NCBI GenBank assembly: GCA_030644725.1
Contig: CP130629.1
Coordinates: 587,572-651,571, forward strand
DNA from: Candidatus Electrothrix communis
Lineage (GTDB): Bacteria > Desulfobacterota > Desulfobulbia > Desulfobulbales > Desulfobulbaceae
Length of the DNA: 64,000 nt
Direction of reading: 5' to 3'
Part shown: piece after piece, positions 36,281 through 46,028 of the stretch
Layout: every line of letters starts with the position of its first letter
How positions within the stretch are numbered: position 1 is the stretch's first letter
Made by a program: the position numbers and the translations under genes
The notes under the pieces: model-generated
What the model was told of the DNA's origin: nothing
Databases searched by the model: none
What the model saw: the letters and a program-made list of their open reading frames with translations, nothing else

Positions 36281-39200
36281 ATGTCTAAGCGCATTGGATT
36301 TTATATTTGTCACTGCGGAATCAATATTGCCTATAAGGTGCGCGTCGAAGAGGTGGCTCAGTACGCAGCCACCCTGCCCGGCGTGGTCGTGGCACGCGAT
36401 TACCTTTTTATGTGTTCTGATCCGGGCCAGGAACTTGTTGAAAACGACATCAAGGAACATAACCTTGATTGTGTTGTTGTCGCCTCCTGCTCCCCCCGGA
36501 TGCATGAAAAGACCTTTCGCGCCGTCTGTCAGCGAGCTGGACTGAACCCCTACAAGGCCTTCCATATGGTCTGTGTTCGTGAGCATGTCTCCTGGGTCAC
36601 GGAAACAGAAGACGAGGCCACGGAAAAGGCCAAGATCGTGGTCAGGGCCGGTATCACCCGTGTTCCCAAACAGAAACCGCTTACTCCGGGGAAATTTTCC
36701 GTCAACACCAACACCTTGGTGGTGGGCGGCGGTATTGCCGGCATGCAGGCTTCCTTGGATATTGCCAAGGCTGGCTTCAAGGTCTATCTGGTGGAAAAAG
36801 GCTCCACAGTGGGCAATCATATGCTCCAGTACGACAAGACCTTCCCCACTCTGGATTGCGCTGCCTGTATCGGTACCCCGAAAATGGTTGCTGTGGGCCA
36901 GCACCCCAATATCGAGTTAATCACCCATGCCAAGGTGAAAGAGGTCAACGGCTTTGTCGGCAACTTCAAAGTCAAGGTCGATAAAAAGCCCAGATACGTG
37001 CAGGAGGGGCTCTGCACCGGCTGCGGCGACTGCGCCAAAGTCTGTCCGATTACCCGGCCCAATGAGTGGGATGTGGGTATTGCCAACCGTAAAGCCATCT
37101 ATCGCTCCTTTCCCCAGGCTGTGCCCATCACCTATATTATAGACAAGAAAGGCACTCCTCCCTGCAAGGCCACCTGTCCGGCCCATGTTAGCATTCAGGG
37201 TTTTATCGCCCTGATGGAGTTGGGAAAATATAAAGAAGCCGTGCGTCTCTTTAAAAAAGATCATCCCTTTCCCGCCATCTGCGGTCGGGTCTGTCACCAT
37301 CCCTGTGAAGGGGCCTGCACGCGCGGCGATATTGAGCAACCCATGGCCATCCAGAGCCTGCATCGCTATCTTGCTGATCTTGATTTGAATTCAGATGAAC
37401 CGTATCTTCCTGAGATTGCCAAGAAACGGGAAGAAAAAGTGGCTGTGGTCGGCTCAGGCCCTGCCGGTTTGACTGCTGCCTATTATCTGGCCCAGAAAGG
37501 GTATCAGGTCACGATCTTTGAGAAACTACCGGTCAAGGGCGGGATGATGGCGGTGGGTATTCCGGAATATCGCCTGCCACGGGATATCCTGGCTAAGGAA
37601 ATCGGGATCATAGAAAAGCTGGGCGTTGCTATTCAAACAAATACAGCCTTTGGCAAGGACGTGACTGTTGAAGGGCTGAAAAAAGAAGGGTATAAGGCCC
37701 TGTTCATCGGAACCGGCCTGCACGGCTCCCGTAATCTGGGTGTTTCCGGCGAAAACATGAAGGGCATTCTCTCAGGCGTGGCTTTTCTCCGCAATGTGGC
37801 CCTGGGCAAGGATGTTGATGTAGGCAAAGAGGTGCTGGTGATCGGCGGCGGTAACGTAGCCGTTGATGTGGCCCTGACTGCCAAGAGGATGGGCGGAGAA
37901 AAGATCACTATGGTCTGTCTGGAAAAACGGGACGAGATGCCTGCCTGGGATTATGAGGTTGCCGAGGCCTTGGAGGAAAAGGTCGATATTATCAATTCCC
38001 TGGGTCCGAAGCACTTTATTGGAGAGGAGAATATTTGTAACGGTGTGGAGTTTAAACGCTGCACAGCTGTCTTTGATGAAAACGGTGCCTTTAACCCGCA
38101 ATACGATGAAGCGGAGCTGACCACCCTGAATGCGGATACCGTGATCGTGGCCATTGGCCAGAGCGGTGAGCTTGACTTTGCCGATTCCCAGAATATCGCA
38201 GTCACCAACAGGGGTGGGCTAGATGTTGATCCCCTGACCTGTCAGTCTCGGGCAGACTGGATTTTTGCCGGCGGTGATGCCGTATACGGTCCGAAATCCG
38301 TGGTTGAGGCCATTGAATCCGGGAAGCAGGCTGCAGAAAGCATTGATCGCTTTCTTAACGGCAGGGTCGTGGATGAAGACCGGGAAAAAACCTGGAATTA
38401 TGTCAAGCCGGAGCTGAACGGGCAAAAGTCGATCAAGCGGGAGGAGCCTCCGGTTCTGCCGGTGCGGGAACGGGCCGGAAACTTTAAGGAGATCACCGGC
38501 TCACTCACCGAGGAGCAGGTGAAACAGGAAGTTACCCGCTGTGTTGAATGCGGGGTCTGTTCGGAATGCTACCAATGTGTTGACGCCTGCATGCCAAATG
38601 CCATTAATCATGATATGCAACCGGAGATCCTGGAATTTGATGTGGGGTCCATTGTCGTGGCAACCGGTTTTGATCTCATGGATCCGACGCCCATGGTCCA
38701 ATACGGCTACGGCAGGCATCGCAACGTTTTTACCAGTTTTGAGTTTGAACGCCTGAGCAACGCCACTGGTCCGACCTCCGGCAAGCTGCTTATTCGGGAT
38801 GATAACAATGAGTTCACTAAGGTCCCCAAGAGTGTGGCTATCCTGCACTGTATCGGCAGTCGCGATAATAATCACCACGAGTACTGTTCCAGGGTCTGCT
38901 GTATGTACGCCCTGAAATTCGCCCATCTGCTCAAGGATAAATGCGGGCATGATACGGAAATTTATAATTTCTATATTGATATGCGCTGCTTCGGTAAGGG
39001 GTATGAGGAATTCTACAAAAAGGTCCAGGCCGAAGGGGTCCGCATGATCCGAGGTAAGGCGGGCAAGATTAGCGAACTGGAAGACAAGACCCTGGTGGTC
39101 CGGGCCGAGGATACCTTGTCTGGTCGGATGATTGAGGTAAATGTGGAGATGGCTATCCTCTGTATGGCTATGGAACCGCGTGTGGATTCCCTGGATGTTG

Positions 39201-39637
39201 CCCGCACCTTTGGCATCGCCACCGGCGCAACTGGTTTCTTTCAGGAAGAGCATCCGAAAATGGAGCCGGTCTCCACTGCGTCCAGCGGCGTCTTTCTGGC
39301 CGGAACCTGCCAGGGGCCCAAGGATATTGCGGACACAGTGGCCCAGGCCAAGGGTGCAGCAGCTGAGTGCTTGGCCTTGAGTTCCTCAGGCACGGTTGAA
39401 ATTTCTCCCATGGTTTCAGGCATTGATCCAGATATCTGCGTCGGTTGTCAGGCCTGTATTGGCTTATGTGCCTACGGTGCCATTGAGTATAATCCCTATA
39501 AGGGGGTCAGTACGGTCAATGAGGCAGTCTGTAAGGGCTGCGGAAGCTGCGCTGGCCATTGTCCCAGTGGTGCTGCCAAGATTAAGCATTTCACGGATAA
39601 GCAGATTTTTGCTGAGATTGACGGGTTGTTGCAATAG
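36281..39637 (+). CDS. HdrA-like flavoprotein with inserted GltD/NfnB-like NAD(P)H module
   Basis: 1118 aa, about twice a simple HdrA. Residues 1-250 match HdrA: HCG-containing N-terminus, FAD motif VVGGGIAGMQASLDIA, LDCAACIGTPKM. After a [4Fe-4S] motif (CTGCGDCAKVCP) a GltD-like unit is inserted (about 285-720): CKATCPAHVSIQGFI and CGRVCHHPCEGAC cluster motifs, FAD site VVGSGPAGLTAAYYLA, NAD(P)H site VIGGGNVAVDVALTA. The HdrA sequence then resumes (IGSRDNNHHEYCSRVCCMYA) and ends with two ferredoxin motifs (CVGCQACIGLCA, CKGCGSCAGHCP). This predicts an NAD(P)H-linked, possibly electron-bifurcating HdrA in the cytoplasm. Confidence 0.88.
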   Translation: MSKRIGFYICHCGINIAYKVRVEEVAQYAATLPGVVVARDYLFMCSDPGQELVENDIKEHNLDCVVVASCSPRMHEKTFRAVCQRAGLNPYKAFHMVCVREHVSWVTETEDEATEKAKIVVRAGITRVPKQKPLTPGKFSVNTNTLVVGGGIAGMQASLDIAKAGFKVYLVEKGSTVGNHMLQYDKTFPTLDCAACIGTPKMVAVGQHPNIELITHAKVKEVNGFVGNFKVKVDKKPRYVQEGLCTGCGDCAKVCPITRPNEWDVGIANRKAIYRSFPQAVPITYIIDKKGTPPCKATCPAHVSIQGFIALMELGKYKEAVRLFKKDHPFPAICGRVCHHPCEGACTRGDIEQPMAIQSLHRYLADLDLNSDEPYLPEIAKKREEKVAVVGSGPAGLTAAYYLAQKGYQVTIFEKLPVKGGMMAVGIPEYRLPRDILAKEIGIIEKLGVAIQTNTAFGKDVTVEGLKKEGYKALFIGTGLHGSRNLGVSGENMKGILSGVAFLRNVALGKDVDVGKEVLVIGGGNVAVDVALTAKRMGGEKITMVCLEKRDEMPAWDYEVAEALEEKVDIINSLGPKHFIGEENICNGVEFKRCTAVFDENGAFNPQYDEAELTTLNADTVIVAIGQSGELDFADSQNIAVTNRGGLDVDPLTCQSRADWIFAGGDAVYGPKSVVEAIESGKQAAESIDRFLNGRVVDEDREKTWNYVKPELNGQKSIKREEPPVLPVRERAGNFKEITGSLTEEQVKQEVTRCVECGVCSECYQCVDACMPNAINHDMQPEILEFDVGSIVVATGFDLMDPTPMVQYGYGRHRNVFTSFEFERLSNATGPTSGKLLIRDDNNEFTKVPKSVAILHCIGSRDNNHHEYCSRVCCMYALKFAHLLKDKCGHDTEIYNFYIDMRCFGKGYEEFYKKVQAEGVRMIRGKAGKISELEDKTLVVRAEDTLSGRMIEVNVEMAILCMAMEPRVDSLDVARTFGIATGATGFFQEEHPKMEPVSTASSGVFLAGTCQGPKDIADTVAQAKGAAAECLALSSSGTVEISPMVSGIDPDICVGCQACIGLCAYGAIEYNPYKGVSTVNEAVCKGCGSCAGHCPSGAAKIKHFTDKQIFAEIDGLLQ

Positions 39638-39645
39638 CGGACACT

Positions 39646-39671
39646 GTAGGGGCGATCCTTGTGATCGCCCC
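39646..39671. repeat. Dispersed palindromic repeat, type C
   Basis: GTAGGGGCGATCC TTGT GATCGCCCCC hairpin, 9 bp after the HdrA-GltD stop. Related copies at 47519-47553 and 51559-51584. The rest of the gap up to 40018 (about 345 bp) is AT-rich with no recognised element other than the promoter it must contain. Confidence 0.75.
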
Positions 39672-40018
39672 CTTGTTGCCTTGCCCTGAGGACGAACATA
39701 AGATTCGCACCTGATTCGAGGAACTACGCCAGATATCTACCGGCTTGGGCTTAAGTTTATTTCATCGCATAGCGACAATGTTTTGTCGGGAACATATAAC
39801 AACTTAATATTAATTAATTATTTTATTTCATCGCAACAGGAAGCAGAGAAAAGTTTTGTAATATACACAGCAACAGCACGGTGAAAAACATCCCTACTTA
39901 CGGGTATGTTCAGCTTTCCTGTATTCTGTGACGTGACATCAGAAGGCTACCAGCTTTCAAAACGCGCAGTTTATTTCGATGGGTAATATAATATTTCACA
40001 AAAAAGAGGTATGTGGGC

Positions 40019-40417
40019 ATGGGGATTATTTACAACTTGCTCAAAGATATTCCGGTCAGTGCCGCCCTCGCCGAGAGAATTAAAATAATTGAGGCCGAGG
40101 TAGATAAAATCAAAGATGAAAACACAGCTCTTAAGGAAGAAAAAGACGACCTTTTGGTGAGAATTTCACAACTTGAACAAGAACGTTCTGAACAAAATTC
40201 TTCAGAAAACGAGTTTGCCGAGCACTGCGGGGTTAAATTCAAAAGAGTCCCTTCAGGTGAATATGACAAAACGATACCTTATTGCCCAGATTGCGAAAAA
40301 GCGATGTTTGCCAACCATAGATTGCCAAGAATTACTCATGAGTGTTCCTCTTGTGGTTTTCGAGCACCTTTCACGGCAAGACAAATTCAATCAGTAACAA
40401 AAGACCTGTTTAGTTAA
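40019..40417 (+). CDS. Coiled-coil protein with C-terminal zinc ribbon, function unknown
   Basis: About 132 aa from ATG 40019 (AGAGG 9 bp upstream); a GTG at 40013 is in frame. Residues 15-60 are a coiled coil (IIEAEVDKIKDENTALKEEKDDLL). The C-terminal half has CPDCEKA and CSSCGFR, a zinc ribbon. No family is recognised with certainty. First gene of a three-gene AT-rich block placed between hdrA-gltD and mvhD. Confidence 0.7.
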   Translation: MGIIYNLLKDIPVSAALAERIKIIEAEVDKIKDENTALKEEKDDLLVRISQLEQERSEQNSSENEFAEHCGVKFKRVPSGEYDKTIPYCPDCEKAMFANHRLPRITHECSSCGFRAPFTARQIQSVTKDLFS

Positions 40418-40443
40418 TAGGTAAAAAAAACTGAGAGTTCAAA

Positions 40444-40617
40444 ATGGAAGAGTTTCTGCAAGGAATTGATAATCCGATAATTCGCATGATCATTGGCGGG
40501 TTGGCAACGATAGCTCTCCTGATTTTTATTGTCGGATGCGTAGCTACGATCGACATTATTCTTCATGTTATAAATCCTGAAAAATATGAACAGTTTGCTT
40601 CTTTCAAGAAAAGGTGA
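40444..40617 (+). CDS. Small single-span membrane protein (57 aa)
   Basis: Begins MEEFLQGIDNP and ends FASFKKR. One hydrophobic helix (about residues 14-42, IIGGLATIALLIFIVGCVATIDIIL). It lies 26 bp after the zinc-ribbon gene and 6 bp before the ClpP-like gene, in the same orientation, with a GAGAG site, which supports it as a real gene. It may anchor or regulate one of its neighbours. Confidence 0.55.
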   Translation: MEEFLQGIDNPIIRMIIGGLATIALLIFIVGCVATIDIILHVINPEKYEQFASFKKR

Positions 40618-40623
40618 TTTTTT

Positions 40624-41172
40624 GTGATTGATACAGTTTACATAAGTTTTTGCCAAGATATCCAAAGAAACCCTGTTGACAGACTTGTGACCACATGTAA
40701 TTTTGCAATCAGTTCATATAAGCCTAGAGATATCCACATATTGTTTGCATCAGGCGGTGGACACATTGGCCTTGGTCTTTCTTTGTTTGCTTTTCTAAAA
40801 TCTCTTCCAGTAAATATTATTACACATGCTGCGGCTAATGTAGATTCCTGCGCTGTGAATGTATTTCTAGCTGGAAGAGAAAGGTATCTGACTAAAACCG
40901 CATCGTTTATGATTCATCCTTCTACGAAGTCTTTTAAGAAAGATGTCTCATTGTCTATCAATGAGTTGAGGCTTGAACTGATAACGTTAAAGCAAGATCA
41001 AGACAAAATAATCAGCCACCTTTCGGAACATAGCAATTTATCAAGAGAAGATGCTGAAAAATATGTAACGCTCGGCGTCAGCCTTAATTCATCTCAAGCT
41101 CTTGATGCCGGAATAGCTCATGAGATAAAGGAGTTTGAAATGAAGAAAGATTGCCCGTTTATTCAAGTGTAA
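40624..41172 (+). CDS. ClpP/SDH-type serine protease-like protein
   Basis: 182 aa from a GTG start. Shows the crotonase/ClpP fold pattern: DIHILFASGGGHIGLGLSLFAFLK (oxyanion-type Gly-rich strand), the nucleophile Ser in NVDSCAVNVFLAG (where ClpP has QAASMA) and the His in FMIHPSTKS (ClpP: MIHQP). A helical C-terminal part follows. The family includes phage and mobile-element ClpP proteases. No ATPase partner is nearby. With the zinc-ribbon and one-span protein it forms an unrecognised small module, AT-rich relative to the hdr genes. Confidence 0.72.
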   Translation: MIDTVYISFCQDIQRNPVDRLVTTCNFAISSYKPRDIHILFASGGGHIGLGLSLFAFLKSLPVNIITHAAANVDSCAVNVFLAGRERYLTKTASFMIHPSTKSFKKDVSLSINELRLELITLKQDQDKIISHLSEHSNLSREDAEKYVTLGVSLNSSQALDAGIAHEIKEFEMKKDCPFIQV

Positions 41173-41318
41173 CACTTTATCATGAGCAACTATTTTGAAT
41201 AATTGAGACATGTTTCATTATATAGGAACTGTTCGGCAGGTAATCCAGCCGCTCTTTTTAAAAAATTTTTAAATATTGACCATTTTGACCACTCCCAAAT
41301 CAGAACCGGAGGAACCCA

Positions 41319-41744
41319 ATGAGTGAGTTTGAACCGAAAATCGTCGCCTTTTTCTGCAATTGGTGCACGTTTACCGCAGCCGATCTGGCCGGTACGTCCC
41401 GGATGACCTATCCGCCGAATCTTAAAATCATCCGCGTGATGTGCAGCGGCATGGTGGACCCCAAATATGTCATCAAGGCATTTCTGGACGGTGCGGACGG
41501 CGTTCTGATCGGAGGCTGCTGGCCCGGTGACTGCCATTACATCAACGGCAATCTCAAGGCAAGAAGGAGGGTCGCTCACCTGACCGAAATCCTCAGCCAG
41601 TACGGCATCGGCAAAGATCGTTTCTGGCTGCGCTGGATCGCTGCCAGCGAGGGCATCATGCTGCAAGAAGTGGCCAAGGAAATGACGGAAAAAATCAAGG
41701 CCATCGGCCCGAGCCCCATTAAGAACCAACAGGAAGCGGCCTGA
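41319..41744 (+). CDS. mvhD: MvhD/FlxD-like hydrogenase iron-sulfur subunit
   Basis: 141 aa, normal MvhD length. Cysteines of the [2Fe-2S]-type site are in FFCNWCTFTAADLAG, VMCSGMVDP and GCWPGDCHY. MvhD is the electron entry protein that links HdrA to a hydrogenase, formate dehydrogenase or other donor. Excellent ribosome site CGGAGGA. It starts the downstream hdr unit; the gene after it is 18 bp away. No hydrogenase is encoded in the window. Confidence 0.92.
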   Translation: MSEFEPKIVAFFCNWCTFTAADLAGTSRMTYPPNLKIIRVMCSGMVDPKYVIKAFLDGADGVLIGGCWPGDCHYINGNLKARRRVAHLTEILSQYGIGKDRFWLRWIAASEGIMLQEVAKEMTEKIKAIGPSPIKNQQEAA

Positions 41745-41761
41745 ACCGACGGAGAGCACAT

Positions 41762-42892
41762 ATGTCCAACTTCACCACAGTATCCTATAAGAAAGATGAA
41801 TTGAATAAGGAGCTGGCCAAGCTCTTTACCACCCTGCTGGAACAAAAAACCGTGGACGGGATCATGGTGCCCTGCCGCCAGCCCTCGGGCACAGTCATGC
41901 AGACCCTGATCACCGATCCGGCCCAAACCGCTCAGGTTGATCCCTTTGCCCCGGTGGTACCAGTAAGTTCAGCTAAACTGGCCTCCTCCCTGACTGCAAA
42001 GCCTTCCGGTAAAAAAATTGCATTGGTAATGCGTTCCTGTGAGATCCGGGCCCTGATTGAGCTGGTCAAGCTGAATCAGGCCAACCTGGACGACACCTTG
42101 CTCATTGCCCAGGACTGTTTCGGCAGATTTGAGAATAAAGATTTTTACACCTTGCAGGAAAAGAACCTCACAGCGGAATCCTTTATCCAAGCTGCGCAGG
42201 GCGGGACAACTGCGACCGACGGCCTGGATGTGATTGAGGCCTGCACTGTCTGCGAACATCCGGTTGCAGCCAACGCGGACATTCGCCTCTGCCTGATCGG
42301 GGCCGACTCCGGAACCTTCGGAGTTGAGGGCGTGAGCGCGAAAGGCGAACAGGCAGTCAGTGATATGGGCCTGTCCGGCAACGATGGAGAAGGCAAACGA
42401 GCCGATGCTCTGAAGACCCTGGTTGCGGCCCGTCAGGAGGCCTTTCAGCAGAAGTTCAAAGAGTATCAGGAAAATATCAACAGCTTTCAGGCCCTGGAAG
42501 AGAACATGGCCAAATGCGTTAACTGCTATAACTGCCGGGTATCCTGTCCGGTTTGTTATTGCAAGGAATGCGTGTTTGTCACAGATACCTTCCGCCATGA
42601 CGGTGAGCAGTTCCTGGGTTGGGCCAACCATAAGGGCAACCTGAAAATGCCCACAGATACGGTCTTCTATCATATGACCCGGATGACCCATATCGGCAAT
42701 TTCTGCGTGGGTTGCGGCCAATGCACCAGTGCCTGTCCCAATGATGTCAAGCTGACGATGGCCTTCAGATCAGCAGCCAAAGTCTCCCAGGAGCGCTTTG
42801 ACTACGAGGCGGGCAGATCCCTGGATGAGGCTCAGCCGTTAACCGTATTTCACGATGATGAACTGGTTGAAGTGACCGGCCAGGTAAAATAG
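41762..42892 (+). CDS. FrhB/FdhB-like iron-sulfur protein (coenzyme F420 hydrogenase/dehydrogenase beta type)
   Basis: 376 aa. The N-terminal half carries the FrhB/FdhB N-domain feature VMRSCEIRALIELVKLNQ. Two ferredoxin-type motifs follow: CVNCYNCRVSCPVCYCKEC (about residue 255) and CVGCGQCTSACPND (about 325). Related proteins feed electrons from F420H2, formate dehydrogenase or NAD(P)H into Hdr complexes. Without a FlxA-type NAD-binding subunit next to it, the donor is unclear. It lies 10 bp before the HdrA gene, clearly in one unit. Confidence 0.8.
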   Translation: MSNFTTVSYKKDELNKELAKLFTTLLEQKTVDGIMVPCRQPSGTVMQTLITDPAQTAQVDPFAPVVPVSSAKLASSLTAKPSGKKIALVMRSCEIRALIELVKLNQANLDDTLLIAQDCFGRFENKDFYTLQEKNLTAESFIQAAQGGTTATDGLDVIEACTVCEHPVAANADIRLCLIGADSGTFGVEGVSAKGEQAVSDMGLSGNDGEGKRADALKTLVAARQEAFQQKFKEYQENINSFQALEENMAKCVNCYNCRVSCPVCYCKECVFVTDTFRHDGEQFLGWANHKGNLKMPTDTVFYHMTRMTHIGNFCVGCGQCTSACPNDVKLTMAFRSAAKVSQERFDYEAGRSLDEAQPLTVFHDDELVEVTGQVK

Positions 42893-42902
42893 GAGCCGAG
42901 CA

Positions 42903-45900
42903 ATGACAGAAAAGACAGCAATCGGCAAAGTTCTGGTGGTCGGTGCCGGTATTTCCGGCATCAAGGCGGCCTTGGAATTGGCCGAGACCGGGTACAAGGT
43001 AGTGCTGGCAGACTCCTCGCCCCATATCGGCGGTATCCTGGCCAAGCTCGACCATCAGTTTCCCACGGATCATTGCGGCATCTGCCGTATGCTGCCCATG
43101 GTGGGTCGGGACTATGCCTCCCAGTTCTGCATGCGCAAGGGGCTTTATCATGAAAATATCGAGATCCTGCCCTATACCGAGGTGACGGCGATCAGCGGCG
43201 ATGTAGGCAAGTTCAGCGTGGATCTGCGCAAAAAACCGTCCTATGTTGATTCAGCCAAATGCAATGGCTTGGGCGAATGCATCAAGGTCTGCCCTATGGA
43301 GGTGCATGACGATTTTAACCATGACCTGACCAAACGCAAGGCCATCTTTCAGATGGTGCCCCATAACCTGCCCAATATGCTCCGGGTGGATCGGGACGCC
43401 TGTAGCAGCTGCACAGAACAGCCCTGCCTTGCGGTCTGTCCTAACGGGGCCATTGATTTTGACCAGCAAGAGGAAGCCGAGACCAGACAGGTCAACGCGA
43501 TTATCCTAGCTGCTGGCTCCAAACTCTGGGACACCGAGGTTGAGGATGCCAAGTCCTATGCTGTGTCGCCTGATGTGGTCACAGCCCTGGGTTTTGAGCG
43601 GATTCTCAGTCCTTCAGGTACCTATGACGGGGTGATCCGACGCCCGTCCAACGGGGAACCGGCCCAAAAGATTGCTTGGATTCAGTGCATGGGTTCGCGA
43701 AACCGGCGACTGGGCCGGGATTATTGCTCGTCCATCTGTTGTATGTTCGCGCTCAAAGAGGCCGTTCTGGCCATGGAAAAAGGTGGCCCGGACACGGAAA
43801 CAACCATCTTTTACATGGATATGCGGACCTTTGGCAAGGATCATTTCCGCTATTTTGAAAAGGCCGTGGACATGGGAGTCCGTCTGGTCCGCTGTCGGGT
43901 CCAGCAGGTCCATGCTGATACCGACGGGAGTCTGAAGATCAGATATTTTGATCAGGAGACCAACGAGTTCAAGGTAGAGACCTTTGACATGACGGTTCTG
44001 TCCACTGGGCAGGCTCCTTTTGCTGAACATAAGAACTTCTCAGAAATCCTGAATGTGGATCTGAACGAACAGCAGCTTCTGCCTGCGGACACCCTGAACA
44101 AGGTGCGTCTCAGCAAGCCGGGTGTGTTCATCTGCGGTTCTTTTATGGGGTTGACTGATATCAGCGAGGCTGTGAGCAGCGGTATCGCCGCAGCCGGTGA
44201 AGCGAGCAAGGTGCTGTCCGGGTTGGATGTAACCACGGTAAACGAGGCCCAAGTAGAGGAACAGACAGACACGAAAGCGGCCCGCATGGACGTTATTCTC
44301 TGTAAAGGCGTTACTGCAAAAGAAGGTTATGAACTGAATACCGAGCTGCTGACCGAGGCCCTGACCACAGGCGGCAGCGTGGATACGCTTCATATTCTGG
44401 ACACAGTGTATACTGAAGAAGGACAGGCTGCGTTCGCTGATATCCTGACCAAATCGAACGGCAACCGTCTTCTTGTCGGGGCGGACAAGCCCCTGACCTA
44501 TCAGACCAAACTACGTAAGATCGCTGAGCAGGCCGGGTTCCATCCTTCCTTGGTCAAGGTCTTTGATATCTCTTCGGCCCTTGGCCAAGACAGTAGCGGA
44601 GGAAACAGCGGCGGCGGGAACAGCGGTGATAGCTTCACCCTTCGCCTGCTCCGCGAGACCCGTGCCCATATTGACCGATTACGCTTTAGCCCGGCCTTGG
44701 ATGCGGCCACCATGCTGACCAATCAGACCGCGTTAGTGGTGGGCGGCGGTATCGTGGGCATGTACACGGCCCTGTCCCTGGCCGAACGTGGCTCCTCGGT
44801 TCATCTGGTGGAACGAGCAGAGAAATTGGGCGGCTATGCAGGCAACGAGGTCACCGCCACTGTGGAAGGTCTTAACCCCACAGCTATTGCCGAAGAACTC
44901 TCCCGCAAGATCGCTGATCAAGACAGAATCACCGTGCATCTGCACAGCGAAATTCTCAGTTCCAGCGGTTTCTCCGGTTGCTATGCAACCCAGATCAAAG
45001 AGCATGACTCCGGCCTGATCCTCTCCATTGAGCACGGGGCTGCTATTTTGGCAACTGGTAATCAGAAGAGTCCGACAACCTCTTATCATTATGAGGATTC
45101 GGACAGAATTCAGACCCAGAGCGAATTCGGTAAGGCCCTCAGGGCCGACGAGATCAACTTGGACAAAGCCGAAGAAATCGTTATGATTCAATGCGTGGAT
45201 TCCAGAGAAAAGGAAGCACGGGAATACTGTAGTCGGGTTTGCTGCATGGGGGCATTACAGAACGCCCTGTTGATCAAGGAGAAAAAGCCGGACGCCAGGG
45301 TCTTTGTTCTGTACAGGGACATGATGAGTTATGGTGCCTATGAGCGTTATTACACCAAGGCTCGAAGCAAAGGAGTGATCTTTGTTGCCTATGATCCAGA
45401 GAAAAAGCCAGAAGTTGAGGTGAAGAATGGCAGGCCTGTGGTCAAGTTTCGCGACCCGGTCCTAGATGCAGAGATTGAAGTTGCAGCGGACTGGCTGCTC
45501 CTGTCCACCGGTATTCAGGCGGATTCGGGTAATCAACAGTTGGCCGAAACCTTTAAGGTTTCGTTGAATCAGGACGGGTTTTTTCATGAAGCCGATCCCA
45601 AATGGCGACCAATGGAATTCCAAAAACTGGGCTTTTATGCTGTGGGCGTGGCCAATGCACCCATGACTCTGCGTGAGGCCATTATGCAGGCGGAAGCAGC
45701 AGCCCAGAAATCCTCGGTCTTTTTATCTGGTCGGGAGATCACCTTTGCCCGTGAGGTCGCAACGGTACATGACGCCCATTGCATACGCTGTAAACAATGC
45801 ATTGCCGTCTGTCCCTACGAGGCCCGTTCCTTTGATGCGGACAGCGACCAGGTTGTTGTGGATTCTGCAACCTGTCAGGCCTGCGGCATGTGTGCCGTGA

Positions 45901-46004
45901 CCTGCCGGAACTCAGCAGCTGAAGTCAAGGGTTGGAACGACAGGCAGATGCTGTCCATGATCGATGCCCAGCTCATGGATTACCGGACACCGACAACCGC
46001 TTAA
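42903..46004 (+). CDS. hdrA: Double-length HdrA-like flavoprotein
   Basis: 1033 aa containing two HdrA-like units. The first (residues 1-470) has FAD motif VVGAGISGIKAALELA, the cysteine region FPTDHCGICRMLP, a ferredoxin motif (CNGLGECIKVCP) and CMGSRN...YCSSICCMFA. The second (about 600-950) has VVGGGIVGMYTALSLA and CVDSREKEAREYCSRVCCMGA. Two final [4Fe-4S] motifs (CIRCKQCIAVCP, CQACGMCAVTC) lie near the C-terminus. A Gly/Ser linker (SSGGNSGGGNSGD) separates the halves. It is the flavin core of the soluble Hdr complex with HdrB, HdrC and MvhD. Confidence 0.9.
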   Translation: MTEKTAIGKVLVVGAGISGIKAALELAETGYKVVLADSSPHIGGILAKLDHQFPTDHCGICRMLPMVGRDYASQFCMRKGLYHENIEILPYTEVTAISGDVGKFSVDLRKKPSYVDSAKCNGLGECIKVCPMEVHDDFNHDLTKRKAIFQMVPHNLPNMLRVDRDACSSCTEQPCLAVCPNGAIDFDQQEEAETRQVNAIILAAGSKLWDTEVEDAKSYAVSPDVVTALGFERILSPSGTYDGVIRRPSNGEPAQKIAWIQCMGSRNRRLGRDYCSSICCMFALKEAVLAMEKGGPDTETTIFYMDMRTFGKDHFRYFEKAVDMGVRLVRCRVQQVHADTDGSLKIRYFDQETNEFKVETFDMTVLSTGQAPFAEHKNFSEILNVDLNEQQLLPADTLNKVRLSKPGVFICGSFMGLTDISEAVSSGIAAAGEASKVLSGLDVTTVNEAQVEEQTDTKAARMDVILCKGVTAKEGYELNTELLTEALTTGGSVDTLHILDTVYTEEGQAAFADILTKSNGNRLLVGADKPLTYQTKLRKIAEQAGFHPSLVKVFDISSALGQDSSGGNSGGGNSGDSFTLRLLRETRAHIDRLRFSPALDAATMLTNQTALVVGGGIVGMYTALSLAERGSSVHLVERAEKLGGYAGNEVTATVEGLNPTAIAEELSRKIADQDRITVHLHSEILSSSGFSGCYATQIKEHDSGLILSIEHGAAILATGNQKSPTTSYHYEDSDRIQTQSEFGKALRADEINLDKAEEIVMIQCVDSREKEAREYCSRVCCMGALQNALLIKEKKPDARVFVLYRDMMSYGAYERYYTKARSKGVIFVAYDPEKKPEVEVKNGRPVVKFRDPVLDAEIEVAADWLLLSTGIQADSGNQQLAETFKVSLNQDGFFHEADPKWRPMEFQKLGFYAVGVANAPMTLREAIMQAEAAAQKSSVFLSGREITFAREVATVHDAHCIRCKQCIAVCPYEARSFDADSDQVVVDSATCQACGMCAVTCRNSAAEVKGWNDRQMLSMIDAQLMDYRTPTTA

Positions 46005-46028
46005 CAAGCGCAGAGGAGAAAAACCGTC

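Noticed and set aside
38501..39253. Long minus-strand frame inside the HdrA-GltD gene (250 codons), and similar ones at 41969-42721 and 36266-36904
   Set aside because: Antisense shadows of high-GC third-position codons in strongly supported genes; no family similarity.
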